A DNA stretch of 32,807 nucleotides from Lachnospiraceae bacterium (GCA_022791815.1 JAAVZU010000029.1:1-32807); one strand, 5' to 3'; positions 1-9,527 are shown, counted from the first letter of the stretch. Notes: generated by a model not told the origin, from the letters alone. A program made the numbers and translations.

Positions 1-6
1 AATCCA

Positions 7-35
7 TTGCTATTTTTAGATGATAATGCTATAAT
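7..35 (+). promoter_or_regulatory. SigA-type promoter upstream of apt
   Basis: A TTGCTA box (7-12), a 17-nt spacer and a perfect TATAAT (30-35) are present. A TG one base before the -10 box makes it an extended -10. Transcription would begin near 42 and run through a foldable leader into apt. No other promoter is needed for apt in the visible sequence. Confidence 0.7.
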
Positions 36-56
36 AAAGATAATTAACCGATATTA

Positions 57-204
57 TTCTGCAAGATGGAATGTGAATAATGGAGGGTTCGGTGTAACAG
101 GTCAGCCATTGACTGAACTGTTGCGATTCGGTAATGTGGAACGGCAACGTGTATAGTTCATTACCAAAGAAAAGAGATAGCAGCAGTAAAAGTGCTCTGC
201 AGAA
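57..204 (+). ncRNA. Structured leader RNA before apt (possible small RNA or cis-regulator)
   Basis: Between the promoter and apt, about 150 nt can fold well. TTCTGCA (57-63) pairs with TGCAGAA (198-204) and would close the whole segment. Inside are a hairpin at 96-122 (AACAG/CTGTT plus TCAG/CTGA) and one at 130-165 (GGTAAT/ATTACC plus GAAC/GTTC). The closing stem ends just before the apt ribosome site, so folding could affect translation, or the segment could be a separate small RNA such as 6S. I do not recognise a known riboswitch core, and no U-run terminator precedes apt. The stems are seen in the sequence; any function is inference. Confidence 0.35.
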
Positions 205-216
205 AAGAGGATGGTT

Positions 217-744
217 ATGAGTAAAAAAGTCGAAGATTATGTAAGAAGCATTCAGGATTTTCCTAAAAAAGGAATTAATTTTCGTGATATTACAACTGTA
301 TTGCAGGATAAAGAAGGATTTCAACTGGCGATTGATTCTATGCAAAAAGAATTGGAAGGTTTGGAATTTGATACTATATTAGGGGCAGAGTCAAGAGGAT
401 TTATTTTTGGGGCACCACTTGCATACAACATGAAAAAAGCTTTTGTACCAGTAAGAAAAAAAGGAAAATTACCTTATGAGACAATTGCGATGGAATATGA
501 GTTAGAATATGAAACAGCCACTTTAGAACTTCATAAAGATGCCATTCATTCTGGGGACAGAGTTGTAATTGTGGATGATTTAATTGCAACAGGAGGAACA
601 ATTGAAGCTACTACAAAACTGGTAGAAATGCTTGGCGGAAAAGTTGTTAAGATAGTTTTTCTTCTCGAATTGGAAGGTTTAAAGGGAAGAGAAAAACTGG
701 CAGATTATGATGTGGCATCTATTGTAAAGTATCATGGGAAATAA
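217..744 (+). CDS. apt: Adenine phosphoribosyltransferase
   Basis: Converts adenine and PRPP to AMP in cytosolic purine salvage. The 175-residue protein has the family's usual length and opening (EDYVRSIQDFPKKGINFRDI). The PRPP-binding loop VVIVDDLIATGGT is at about residues 116-128. An in-frame ATG also exists at 211, but it touches the AAAGAGG ribosome site. The ATG at 217 sits 6 nt downstream of that site and gives the usual family N-terminus, so it was chosen. The gene lies just upstream of relA/spoT, a pairing common in Firmicutes, which makes sense because both handle purine nucleotide balance. A strong promoter and a foldable leader precede it. Confidence 0.95.
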   Translation: MSKKVEDYVRSIQDFPKKGINFRDITTVLQDKEGFQLAIDSMQKELEGLEFDTILGAESRGFIFGAPLAYNMKKAFVPVRKKGKLPYETIAMEYELEYETATLELHKDAIHSGDRVVIVDDLIATGGTIEATTKLVEMLGGKVVKIVFLLELEGLKGREKLADYDVASIVKYHGK

Positions 745-777
745 ATGGACAGTGAAATAGAAATATTAATGGTTACA

Positions 778-804
778 TTGACAGTTTATCTGCGATGTTA
801 AATT
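778..804 (+). promoter_or_regulatory. Possible promoter in the apt-relA gap
   Basis: The 162-bp gap between apt and relA contains a perfect TTGACA (778-783). The best -10 is TAAATT (799-804), with a short 15-nt spacer, so this is a weak call. No terminator is evident in the gap, so relA may also be read through from apt. Confidence 0.25.
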
Positions 805-906
805 AGAAAAACATGATTTGTTGTACTAGTTGTGATAACAGTGGTCCACAATTAGGACATGAATATTTAAGAAATAATTTCCTTTAAGAATACAGGTGGT
901 GAAAAC

Positions 907-3204
907 ATGAAAAAGAGTGGTTTAGAAGATGTAAAAGAAAATATGGTGGGACATGCATCAGAAGATATTTCTGCCCCTGCACATTTTACAGAACCAGAGA
1001 TTTTGTATAAGCAGTTGATTGAAACAGTTCGGAATTATCATCCTTCGGGAGATTTATCTGTAATAGAGAAGGCATATACTATTGCCAGAGATGCACATAA
1101 GGTTCAAAGAAGAAAGTCAGGGGAGCCCTATATTATTCATCCTATATGTGTTGGCATTATTCTGGCAGAGTTGGAATTAGATAAAGAGACTATTGTAGCA
1201 GGTCTGCTTCATGATGTGGTGGAGGATACTATTCTGACATCTGAAGAAATTACAGAAATGTTTGGGGAGGAAGTTTCTTTGCTTGTAGATGGGGTAACGA
1301 AACTGACACAGATTAATTATACTAATGATAAGATAGAGCTGCAGGCAGAGAATCTTAGAAAGATGTTTCTTGCTATGGCAAAGGATATTCGCGTAATTTT
1401 AATTAAACTGGCAGACCGTTTGCATAATATGCGGACCTTAGAATATATGAAACCAGAAAAACAAAGGGCAAAAGCAAGAGAGACCATGGATATTTATGCA
1501 CCAATTGCCCAGAGACTTGGTATTGCAAAGATTAAGATTGAATTGGATGATTTATCACTTCGGTATTTGGAACCAGAAGTGTATAAGGATTTAACTGTAA
1601 AAATTAATGCAAAGAAACAGGATCGGGAAAAATTCATAAAAGATATTATAGATGAAGTGTCTAAGCATATACAAAATGCAGGAATTGATGCAAAGATTAA
1701 TGGAAGGGTGAAGCATTTCTTTAGTATTTACCGTAAGATGAAGAACCAGGATAAGACCTTGGATCAGATTTATGATTTGTTTGCAGTACGGATTATTGTA
1801 GATACCGTAAAAGACTGCTATGCAGCACTTGGTGTGATTCATGAGATGTATAAGCCTATTCCCGGAAGATTTAAAGACTATATTGCTATGCCTAAAGAAA
1901 ATATGTATCAGTCTTTGCACACTACTTTAATTGGACATACAGGAACTCCTTTTGAGATTCAGATCCGTACTTATGAGATGCACCGTACAGCAGAATATGG
2001 TATTGCTGCACATTGGAAATACAAAGAGGGACTGGATGGCAGCAACACAAAAGTAAGCGAAGAAGAAAAGCTTTCTTGGTTAAGACAGATTCTTGAGTGG
2101 CAAAGAGATATGTCAGATAATCATGAATTTTTAAGCCTTTTAAAGAGTGATTTGGATTTGTTTGCAGACAATGTATATTGTTTTACCCCTTCTGGAGATG
2201 TAAAGAATCTTCCTACAGGATCTACACCAATTGATTTTGCTTATAGTATTCACAGTGCAGTAGGTAATAAAATGGTAGGGGCAAGGGTGAATGGCAGGCT
2301 TGTGACATTGGACTACCAGATTAAAAATGGAGATAGAATTGAGGTAATTACTTCTCAAAATTCCAGAGGACCAAGCCGTGATTGGCTGTCTCTTGTAAAA
2401 AGCACACAAGCAAAAAATAAGATTAACCAATGGTTTAGAAGTGAATTTAAAGAAGAAAATATTGTTCGAGGAAAAGAATTATTCTATAATTATTGCAAAA
2501 CTCATAGCATTACACCAAGTGAATTATTAAAGCCGGAATATACTTCCGTAGCTATGCGGAAATATGGTTTTTTGGACTGGGAATCTGTATATGCCGCAAT
2601 TGGGCATGGTGGTTTGAAGGAAGGGCAAGTAGTAAGCCGTCTTCAAGAAGAGTATTATAAGAAGCAGAAAACAAAGATTACAGATGAAATTGTAAAAGAA
2701 CAGATTAGTACAGACAAGAATAACAAAGCAACAGCAGTTGTCCGTTCAAAAAGTGGTGTTGTTGTAAAAGGTACAGATGATGTAGCTGTAAGGTTTTCAA
2801 AATGCTGTGGACCAGTTCCTGGTGATGAGATTATTGGATTTGTCACCAGAGGACGTGGAATATCCATTCATCGTTCAGATTGTGTTAATATGATGAATTT
2901 GCCAGAAGAAGATAGAGGAAGGCTGATAAATGCAGAATGGAGCGGAGTTGTAGAAAAGAGTGAGTTTTATGATGCAGAGATTATTATATATGCAAATAAC
3001 CGAACAGGTATTTTAGTGGATATTTCAAAGATATTTACAGAGAATCAGATTGATGTGCGGTCTATGAATGTGCGTACCAGCAAAAAAGGAACAGCTACAA
3101 TTACAGTAGGGTTTGCTACACAAGGTGTAGAACAACTTAGAAGTTTGATTTCCAAGATTCGGAATGTGGAAAGTGTATTGGATATTACACGAACCTCAAA
3201 TTAA
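907..3204 (+). CDS. relA: Bifunctional (p)ppGpp synthetase/hydrolase (Rel family)
   Basis: Makes and breaks down (p)ppGpp, the stringent-response alarmone. The 765-residue protein is a full-length long RSH. The N-terminal HD hydrolase domain has an intact HDVVED motif (residues 102-107). The synthetase domain follows, with RFKD at 321-324; the RxKD form is the one associated with bifunctional Rel/SpoT enzymes rather than E. coli RelA. A TGS domain starts near residue 423, a Cys-rich segment (KCCGPVPGD) lies near 631, and a C-terminal ACT domain covers about 690-765. The start ATG follows AGGTGG at good spacing. It lies between apt and a metallo-hydrolase gene 23 bp downstream and is probably in one operon with the genes that follow. 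Hydrolase and synthetase activity are inferred from intact motifs. Confidence 0.96.
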   Translation: MKKSGLEDVKENMVGHASEDISAPAHFTEPEILYKQLIETVRNYHPSGDLSVIEKAYTIARDAHKVQRRKSGEPYIIHPICVGIILAELELDKETIVAGLLHDVVEDTILTSEEITEMFGEEVSLLVDGVTKLTQINYTNDKIELQAENLRKMFLAMAKDIRVILIKLADRLHNMRTLEYMKPEKQRAKARETMDIYAPIAQRLGIAKIKIELDDLSLRYLEPEVYKDLTVKINAKKQDREKFIKDIIDEVSKHIQNAGIDAKINGRVKHFFSIYRKMKNQDKTLDQIYDLFAVRIIVDTVKDCYAALGVIHEMYKPIPGRFKDYIAMPKENMYQSLHTTLIGHTGTPFEIQIRTYEMHRTAEYGIAAHWKYKEGLDGSNTKVSEEEKLSWLRQILEWQRDMSDNHEFLSLLKSDLDLFADNVYCFTPSGDVKNLPTGSTPIDFAYSIHSAVGNKMVGARVNGRLVTLDYQIKNGDRIEVITSQNSRGPSRDWLSLVKSTQAKNKINQWFRSEFKEENIVRGKELFYNYCKTHSITPSELLKPEYTSVAMRKYGFLDWESVYAAIGHGGLKEGQVVSRLQEEYYKKQKTKITDEIVKEQISTDKNNKATAVVRSKSGVVVKGTDDVAVRFSKCCGPVPGDEIIGFVTRGRGISIHRSDCVNMMNLPEEDRGRLINAEWSGVVEKSEFYDAEIIIYANNRTGILVDISKIFTENQIDVRSMNVRTSKKGTATITVGFATQGVEQLRSLISKIRNVESVLDITRTSN

Positions 3205-3227
3205 AATAGAAGGATGGGTTAGGACGT

Positions 3228-3851
3228 ATGAGAATGAGCAGACTGGTAGTAGGACCTGTTTCTACCAATTGTTATATAGTAAGTAATGAAAAGACAAAAG
3301 AAGCGTTTATTATTGATCCAGGTGAAGAAGCAGATTGTATTGAACAAAAATTAAAAGAGGAACAGTTGGATTTAAAGGCAATTTTACTCACTCATGGACA
3401 TTTTGATCATATGATGGCAGTGAATGAACTACTTGAGAAATATCAAGTAGAGGTTTATATCGGCGAAAATGAACTGGAATTATTAGGTGATCCTTATCAG
3501 AACTGTTCTGGAAGTATGATGAACCGTCCCTATATTGCAAAGGCTCATAAAACATTGAAAGATAATGACGTGCTGGAGCTTGCAGGAATGACAATAAGAG
3601 TTCTCTATACACCAGGACATACCTGTGGAGGGGTTTGTTATTATTTTGAAGCAGAGAATGTATTATTTAGTGGAGATACGGTATTTTGCCAGTCAGTAGG
3701 AAGAAGTGATTTGCCAACAGGAAATGGAAGAGTATTACAAGAATCTATTCGTAAAAAAATAGTACCATTACCAGAGGATATGCAGATATTTCCTGGACAT
3801 GGAGACAGTACGGTTCTCTCATACGAAAAAAAATATAATCCATATTTTTAG
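3228..3851 (+). CDS. Metallo-beta-lactamase-fold hydrolase (glyoxalase II-like)
   Basis: A 207-residue cytosolic zinc hydrolase of the short MBL/glyoxalase II-like group. The metal-binding motif THGHFDH has its first histidine at residue 56. The later ligands fit PGHTCG, SGDTVF and a final PGHGD. The N-terminal pattern RLVVGPVSTNCYIV is typical of this family, which is often found next to rel in Firmicutes. The substrate is not known; hydroxyacylglutathione hydrolase is the usual automatic name but is unproven, because such organisms often lack glutathione. The start at 3228 is preferred for the family N-terminus, with a second ATG at 3234 possible. It begins 23 bp after relA and ends 22 bp before hemZ. 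Confidence 0.88.
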   Translation: MRMSRLVVGPVSTNCYIVSNEKTKEAFIIDPGEEADCIEQKLKEEQLDLKAILLTHGHFDHMMAVNELLEKYQVEVYIGENELELLGDPYQNCSGSMMNRPYIAKAHKTLKDNDVLELAGMTIRVLYTPGHTCGGVCYYFEAENVLFSGDTVFCQSVGRSDLPTGNGRVLQESIRKKIVPLPEDMQIFPGHGDSTVLSYEKKYNPYF

Positions 3852-3873
3852 AAGGAAGAAAGGAACAAGAACC

Positions 3874-5385
3874 ATGATAAAAATACAGTTATCCAAAGAA
3901 GATTATGTGTTTGATATTCAGGGTTTGTGTAAAGCATTCTATCCAAGCAGGCAGATTAAAATTGCTACAGAGTCTTGGAAGAGTGGAAGTGAAATTGATT
4001 TTGGACAGATTACAGATGATGAAACATTGTTTATAAGAATTTTTCTTGGAGATTCTAGTGTAGAAGTGGAAGTATTGTCAAAAGAAAAAAAATTTCAGGA
4101 GAAAGATTTGGCAGATGCAAAAGACAGAAAGATATATAAAAATATATTAAAACGCTGTATTTATCGGGTTTTGCACCAAGTCTCAGGGAAGGAACTTCCG
4201 TGGGGAACTTTAACAGGTGTCCGGCCAAGTAAACTTCCTATGGAACATCTAGAGCTTGGAGAGAGCAGAGAAAATATTGAACGATATATGAAAGAACAAT
4301 ATTATTGTTCCAAAGATAAAATTTCTCTTGGATATGAGATTGCAAAGAAAGAGTTAGACATTTTAAGAGCCATTGATTATAAGAATGGATACAGTTTATA
4401 TATAGGAATACCATTTTGCCCTACCAGATGTTTGTATTGCTCCTTTCCATCCTTTCCGCTAGAACAGTTTAAAAAGTATGTAAAAGATTATTTACATGCT
4501 TTGTATAAAGAAATTGAGTTTGCAAGCAGGAATTTGTGGGCAAAGAAACTGACTTCCATTTACATAGGTGGCGGAACACCGACTACTTTGGAAGCAGCAG
4601 ATCTTAGAAACTTGATTCAAAAAATTAAACATAGTTTTCCAATGGATCATGTAGTAGAGTTTACGGTAGAGGCAGGAAGACCAGATACGATTACTTTTGA
4701 AAAATTACAGGTATTAAAGGAAGAGGGAATTACCCGGATTTCTATAAATCCCCAAACAATGAATCAGGATACTCTAAACCACATTGGACGAAAACATACA
4801 GTGGAAGAGGTTGTAAAGGGTTTTGAACTTGCTAGGAGTGCAGGGCATGATAATATCAATATGGATTTGATTATGGGACTTCCAGGAGAAAAAACAGAAC
4901 AGGTAAAGAAAACTTTAGATTGGGTGGAAAAATTGGCACCAGAAAGTTTAACAGTACATTCTTTAGTGGTAAAGCGTGCCGCAAGACTGAATATGCAGTT
5001 GGATAAAGAAAATTATTGCATGGTAGGAGATACCAGTGAAATGATGGATATTACAGAGAAATTTGCAAAAAAACATGGTTACGAACCGTATTATATGTAT
5101 AGGCAAAAGAATGCAACTGGTTCTTCCAATGACAGTCAGGAAAATATTGGATATGCAAAACCAGGAATGGAAAGTATTTATAACATTATTATTATGGAGG
5201 AAAAACAATCTATACTTGCCTTGGGGGCTGGAGCTTCTACAAAAATTATGCTTCCAGAAGGAGCAAAAAAATTAGAACGTATTGAAAATGTGAAAAATGT
5301 TGTGGAGTATATTAATCGGATTAATGAAATGATAGATAGAAAAAAAGAGGCAGTTGAAAGATATCCGTTTGTTCTGGGGAAATAA
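3874..5385 (+). CDS. hemZ: HemZ-type coproporphyrinogen dehydrogenase-like radical SAM protein
   Basis: A 503-residue radical SAM enzyme resembling Firmicute HemZ and oxygen-independent coproporphyrinogen III dehydrogenases, which decarboxylate coproporphyrinogen III in haem synthesis. The cluster-binding motif CPTRCLYC gives C182, C186 and C189, and GGGTPT and VEAGRP follow as expected for the barrel. HemZ proteins carry an N-terminal extension of about 170 residues before the motif, as here. A longer in-frame reading from 3799 would overlap the preceding gene; the ATG at 3874 follows AAAGGAAC and is preferred. No other haem synthesis genes are in the window, so the true substrate is uncertain, as some relatives are haem chaperones. 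It belongs to the rel-hisS gene run. Confidence 0.87.
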   Translation: MIKIQLSKEDYVFDIQGLCKAFYPSRQIKIATESWKSGSEIDFGQITDDETLFIRIFLGDSSVEVEVLSKEKKFQEKDLADAKDRKIYKNILKRCIYRVLHQVSGKELPWGTLTGVRPSKLPMEHLELGESRENIERYMKEQYYCSKDKISLGYEIAKKELDILRAIDYKNGYSLYIGIPFCPTRCLYCSFPSFPLEQFKKYVKDYLHALYKEIEFASRNLWAKKLTSIYIGGGTPTTLEAADLRNLIQKIKHSFPMDHVVEFTVEAGRPDTITFEKLQVLKEEGITRISINPQTMNQDTLNHIGRKHTVEEVVKGFELARSAGHDNINMDLIMGLPGEKTEQVKKTLDWVEKLAPESLTVHSLVVKRAARLNMQLDKENYCMVGDTSEMMDITEKFAKKHGYEPYYMYRQKNATGSSNDSQENIGYAKPGMESIYNIIIMEEKQSILALGAGASTKIMLPEGAKKLERIENVKNVVEYINRINEMIDRKKEAVERYPFVLGK

Positions 5386-5471
5386 TGAATCGTAGTTAAT
5401 GGAGGATAAATTAGTTTGAGCGTGAACCTTTTTTAGAGGATTAGACTGATTTACTGAAAGGATGGATGGAC

Positions 5472-6161
5472 ATGATAGATATGTATAATCAGGAATATAG
5501 TAAACTGGAAACTTTAGAGGATTCCATTAAGGAGGAACTTGTTGACGCAATTTGTCATGGAATCGTAGTAAGTAATCTTTCTGTTCTTTTAGCTAGAGAA
5601 TTAGGAGAAGATGAAACATTTTGCCGTGAAATTGCTATTGCAGGATTGCTTCATGATATTGGAAAAATAAAAATGAACCGTTATTTGTATGGAAAAGATG
5701 CTATGGCAGTTGAGGAAATGAAATATTTTCGGATGCATTCGGTATATAGCTATGATGTGCTTCGGAAAAAACAATATTCCGCATTTGTGCAGCAAACAGT
5801 GTATCATCATCATGAAAATTATGATGGAAGTGGATATCCAGAGAATCTGGTTGGAGAGGATATTCCTTATGGAGCAAGAATTTTACATGTATGTGATGTG
5901 TTTGCGGCACTTACTTCAAATCGTACATATCGTACGGCATTTGACAGGGATACCGCGGTACAGGTTATGTTTGATGAAGCAAAAAATTTTGATATAAAAA
6001 TATTGATAGCATTTCAAAGACTGCTTCATTCTGAACAATTATTTGATAAAATTTATCTAGAGGATATTCCCAAAATGACAGAAAAATTTACGAATTATTT
6101 ATTCAAAAGGGAAAAATTGGAAACAGTGAAAAAGCAAGAAGTAATATTAGCACTTGATTGA
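5472..6161 (+). CDS. HD-GYP domain protein, probable c-di-GMP phosphodiesterase
   Basis: A 229-residue stand-alone HD-GYP protein. It has LLHDIGK (HD pair at residues 61-62), HHHENYDGSGYP and the following segment GARILHVCDVFAALTSNRTY, all typical of HD-GYP enzymes that hydrolyse cyclic di-GMP. No receiver or sensor domain is present; the short N-terminus is helical. The ribosome site AAAGGA lies 3 nt before the ATG at 5466 but 9 nt before the ATG at 5472, so 5472 was chosen. It sits 86 bp after hemZ and 16 bp before hisS, an unusual place for a second-messenger enzyme. A c-di-GMP substrate is inference from the motif; other cyclic dinucleotides are possible. Confidence 0.85.
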   Translation: MIDMYNQEYSKLETLEDSIKEELVDAICHGIVVSNLSVLLARELGEDETFCREIAIAGLLHDIGKIKMNRYLYGKDAMAVEEMKYFRMHSVYSYDVLRKKQYSAFVQQTVYHHHENYDGSGYPENLVGEDIPYGARILHVCDVFAALTSNRTYRTAFDRDTAVQVMFDEAKNFDIKILIAFQRLLHSEQLFDKIYLEDIPKMTEKFTNYLFKREKLETVKKQEVILALD

Positions 6162-6177
6162 ATAGGAGGAAATAATT

Positions 6178-7428
6178 GTGATAACAAAAAAGCCAAAGGG
6201 TACACAGGACTGGTATGGAGACAGTATGCACAAAAGAACGGTAATTGAGAAAATTGCCAGAGATTTGTGTAAAGTTTATAATATTAAGGAAATTATTACA
6301 CCAGTATTTGAGCATACAGAGTTGTTTCAAAGAGGAGTAGGAGAAACTACAGATGTTGTGCAGAAGGAAATGTATACATTTTTAGACAAAGGAAACAGAA
6401 GTATTTCTCTAAAACCAGAAGGAACCGCAGGGGCTATTCGAGCCTATCTGGAAAATAGTATGTATGCAGAAAGCCAGCCTACAAAGTTATTTTATGTAAC
6501 ACCAGCTTTTCGTTATGAGAATCCTCAAAGTGGAAGATTGAGACAACACCACCAGTTTGGAGTGGAATTTGTAGGTTCAAAGAGTCCCTTGGCAGAAGTA
6601 GAGTTGATTTCATTAGTTACGACCCTAATTAAAAAAATTGGATTAAAGGATGCAAAACTGCACATTAATAGCATAGGATGTGCAAATTGCAGAAAGACTT
6701 ACAATGATGCATTGCTTAGCTATCTGCATAAGCATGAAGATAAACTTTGTGCTACCTGTAAAGAAAGAATGCAGAAAAATCCACTTCGTGTAATTGATTG
6801 TAAAGTTCCAGACTGTAAGGCGGTGGTTTCAGATGCACCAAGAACCATTGAATATCTGGATGAAGAATGTAAGGAGCATTTTGAAGAATTACAAAACATG
6901 CTTGAAGAACTTTCTATACCTTATGAAATAGATACTGGAATTGTTAGAGGATTGGATTATTACACCAAGACAGTTTTTGAGTTTGTAAATAAAGATGGAT
7001 TTACTCTTTGTGGTGGTGGTCGTTATGATAATCTGGTTCATGAAATAGATGGAAAACAGGATATTCCATCCGTAGGTTTTGGAATGGGGTTAGAGAGAAT
7101 TTTGTTCTTTTTAGAGGAAGAAAAAGTAGAATTAGAATCGGCACCAGTCCCGGAACTTTATGTAGGAATCCTTGGAAAGGAAGCAAGAGCACAAGCATAT
7201 AAGCTGGTGACCAGTCTTCGTATGGAAGGTGTGGTAGTAGAAACTGATTATATGGATAGAAGTGTAAAAGCTCAAATGAAATATGCAAATAAGATAGGTG
7301 CTAAGAATACTGTTGTACTTGGAACTAACGAATTAGAGCAAGGCAAGGCAAAGGTAAAAAATATGGAGACCCATGAGGAAGTGGAACTTGCTTTGGATAA
7401 GATTGCAGAATGGATATTAAAACAATAA
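6178..7428 (+). CDS. hisS: Histidyl-tRNA synthetase
   Basis: Charges tRNA-His with histidine. The 416-residue class II synthetase shows the opening [12 protein letters not shown], motif 2 from about F111 ([18 protein letters not shown]), the histidine-binding segment [11 protein letters not shown] near residue 258, GGGRYDNL, and motif 3 ([10 protein letters not shown]) near 300. A Cys-rich insertion (CANC, CATC, CKVPDC) lies between motif 2 and the HisA loop, as in many Firmicutes. A C-terminal anticodon-binding domain follows. The start is GTG, placed 7 nt after a strong AGGAGGA. No T-box leader is present; the gene is 16 bp behind the HD-GYP gene and 28 bp ahead of aspS. Confidence 0.97.
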   Translation: MITKKPKGTQDWYGDSMHKRTVIEKIARDLCKVYNIKEIITPVFEHTELFQRGVGETTDVVQKEMYTFLDKGNRSISLKPEGTAGAIRAYLENSMYAESQPTKLFYVTPAFRYENPQSGRLRQHHQFGVEFVGSKSPLAEVELISLVTTLIKKIGLKDAKLHINSIGCANCRKTYNDALLSYLHKHEDKLCATCKERMQKNPLRVIDCKVPDCKAVVSDAPRTIEYLDEECKEHFEELQNMLEELSIPYEIDTGIVRGLDYYTKTVFEFVNKDGFTLCGGGRYDNLVHEIDGKQDIPSVGFGMGLERILFFLEEEKVELESAPVPELYVGILGKEARAQAYKLVTSLRMEGVVVETDYMDRSVKAQMKYANKIGAKNTVVLGTNELEQGKAKVKNMETHEEVELALDKIAEWILKQ

Positions 7429-7456
7429 TAAATGATAAACGGAGGAAAATAGAAAA

Positions 7457-9253
7457 ATGGCTGAATCAATGCGTGGATTACACAGAACCTGTCGGTGTGC
7501 AGAGTTGTCTATAGAGAATGCAGGTAATGAAGTTACAATTATGGGATGGGTACAAAAGCAGAGAAATAAAGGAGGACTTATCTTTGTGGATGTCCGTGAC
7601 CGTTCTGGTCTGCTGCAAGTGATTTTTGAAGAAAGTGACTGTGGAAGTGAAATTTTTGCAAAAGCAGAAAAACTCCGCAGTGAATTTGTTGTAGCAATTA
7701 CTGGAACTGTGAGTAAAAGAGAAGGTGGAATGAATAAGAATTTAAAAACAGGCGAAATTGAGGTGCGTGCAACAGATATGCGTGTATTATCTGAGGCAGA
7801 TACTCCGCCATTTCCAATTGAGGAAGATAGTAAGACGAAGGAAGAACTGCGTTTGAAGTATCGTTATTTGGATCTTAGAAGACCAGATTTACAGAATAAT
7901 TTAATACTAAGAAGCAGAGTATCCACTTTGACCCGTCAATTTTTAGCAGAAGAAGGATTTTTAGAAATTGAAACTCCAATCTTAAATAAAAGTACACCAG
8001 AAGGGGCAAGGGATTACTTAGTTCCCAGCCGTGTGCATCCTGGGAATTTTTATGCATTGCCGCAATCACCACAGATTTTTAAACAGTTATTAATGTGTTC
8101 TGGTTATGACCGTTATTTTCAGATTGCAAGATGTTTTCGTGATGAAGATTTGCGTGCAGACAGACAGCCAGAATTTACACAAATTGATATGGAATTGTCT
8201 TTTGTGGATGTAGACGATGTAATAGATGTAAATGAAAGATTATTACAAAAAATATTTAAAGAGACAATAGGGGTAGAGGTATCTTTACCAATTCAGCGTA
8301 TGACTTGGCAGGAGGCTATGGATCGTTTTGGATCTGACAAACCTGATATCCGTTTTGGAATGGAACTTGTAAATGTGACAGAGGTTGTTAAAGATTGTGA
8401 TTTTGTAGTCTTTAAAGGAGCTGTAGAAAATGGCGGGACAGTAAGAGGTATTAATGCCAAGGGACAAGGTTCTATGCCAAGAAAGAAAATAGATGCTTTA
8501 GTCGAATTTGCAAAAGGCTATGGTGCAAAAGGTCTTGCCTATATTGCAATTGGTGCTGATGGTACCTGCAAATCTTCTTTTGCAAAGTTTATGAAAGAGG
8601 AAGAAATGCAGGCTTTAGTAAAAGTTATGGATGGAGAGAATGGAGATTTGCTTTTATTTGCAGCAGATAAAAATAAAGTGGTATGGGATGTTCTTGGGGC
8701 ATTACGTCTGGAATTAGCAAATCAAATGGAATTATTGGATAAGAATGAATATAAGTTTTTATGGGTAACAGAGTTTCCGTTGCTGGAATGGTCAGAGGAA
8801 GAAGGAAGATACACAGCAATGCATCACCCATTTACCATGCCAATGGAAGAAGATTTGGAATTTTTAGATTCCGATCCGGGACGAGTTCGTGCAAAGGCTT
8901 ATGATATTGTATTAAATGGTACAGAAATTGGTGGCGGCTCTGTCCGTATCCACATGGATGATGTTCAGGAGAAGATGTTTGCGGCATTAGGTTTTACAAA
9001 GGAACAGGCATATAACCAGTTTGGATTTTTATTGAATGCTTTCAAATATGGAGTGCCTCCTCATGCTGGACTGGCTTATGGTTTAGACCGTCTGGTTATG
9101 TTAATGGCAAAAAAAGATAGTATCCGTGATGTCATTGCTTTTCCAAAAATAAAAGATGCATCTTGCCTTATGTCTGAAGCTCCAAATGTGGTAGATGAGA
9201 AACAATTGAAGGAATTGGGTATTGGAATTATTTCTAATGAAGAAGGAGAATAA
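7457..9253 (+). CDS. aspS: Aspartyl-tRNA synthetase (bacterial type)
   Basis: Charges tRNA-Asp with aspartate. The 598-residue protein has the bacterial layout: an N-terminal OB-fold anticodon domain (VTIMGWVQKQRNKGG), a class II core with motif 2 (FRDEDLRADRQPEFTQID, from residue 227), a large GAD insertion in the middle, and motif 3 (GLAYGLDRLVMLM, from residue 538). The start ATG follows GGAGGA by about 10 nt; an ATG at 7469 is a less likely alternative. The hisS-aspS pairing is standard in Firmicutes. Whether it also charges tRNA-Asn (non-discriminating) cannot be read from the sequence by eye. Confidence 0.97.
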   Translation: MAESMRGLHRTCRCAELSIENAGNEVTIMGWVQKQRNKGGLIFVDVRDRSGLLQVIFEESDCGSEIFAKAEKLRSEFVVAITGTVSKREGGMNKNLKTGEIEVRATDMRVLSEADTPPFPIEEDSKTKEELRLKYRYLDLRRPDLQNNLILRSRVSTLTRQFLAEEGFLEIETPILNKSTPEGARDYLVPSRVHPGNFYALPQSPQIFKQLLMCSGYDRYFQIARCFRDEDLRADRQPEFTQIDMELSFVDVDDVIDVNERLLQKIFKETIGVEVSLPIQRMTWQEAMDRFGSDKPDIRFGMELVNVTEVVKDCDFVVFKGAVENGGTVRGINAKGQGSMPRKKIDALVEFAKGYGAKGLAYIAIGADGTCKSSFAKFMKEEEMQALVKVMDGENGDLLLFAADKNKVVWDVLGALRLELANQMELLDKNEYKFLWVTEFPLLEWSEEEGRYTAMHHPFTMPMEEDLEFLDSDPGRVRAKAYDIVLNGTEIGGGSVRIHMDDVQEKMFAALGFTKEQAYNQFGFLLNAFKYGVPPHAGLAYGLDRLVMLMAKKDSIRDVIAFPKIKDASCLMSEAPNVVDEKQLKELGIGIISNEEGE

Positions 9254-9254
9254 A

Positions 9255-9527
9255 GTGAGCATTTGGATGAAAATAGCAATTGTATATCTGTTGCTTGCCA
9301 ATCTTGTAGGATTTGTACTTATGGGAGTAGATAAACACAAAGCTAAGAAAAAACAGTGGCGTATTCCAGAAAAAACTTTGTTTCTTTCTGCCATATTGGG
9401 AGGAAGCATAGGGGCATTGTATGGTATGCATTTATTCCGCCATAAAACAAAGCATAAAAGTTTTGTTTTTGGAATGCCTGCTATATTAGTTGTGCAAATG
9501 CTGCTGTTAATAATTGTGTTTGTATAA
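9255..9527 (+). CDS. DUF1294 small membrane protein
   Basis: A 90-residue protein with two or three hydrophobic segments. It matches the DUF1294 pattern: an N-terminal helix (YLLLANLVGFVLMGVDK), a basic loop with KAKKKQWRIPEKTLF, a glycine-rich segment, then MHLFRHKTKHKSF and a last membrane segment. Its function is unknown. I chose the GTG at 9255 because AAGGAG (9243-9248), inside the end of aspS, sits 6 nt upstream. An in-frame ATG at 9222 would overlap aspS and has no ribosome site. It begins 1 nt after the aspS stop, so translation is probably coupled. Confidence 0.8.
   Translation: MSIWMKIAIVYLLLANLVGFVLMGVDKHKAKKKQWRIPEKTLFLSAILGGSIGALYGMHLFRHKTKHKSFVFGMPAILVVQMLLLIIVFV

Noticed and set aside
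16-345. A 109-codon minus-strand frame at the left edge
   Set aside because: It covers the apt promoter, leader and start; the composition is that of antisense to AT-rich DNA.
6162-6177. A T-box leader for hisS/aspS
   Set aside because: Only 16 bp separate hisS from the gene before it, so there is no room for one.
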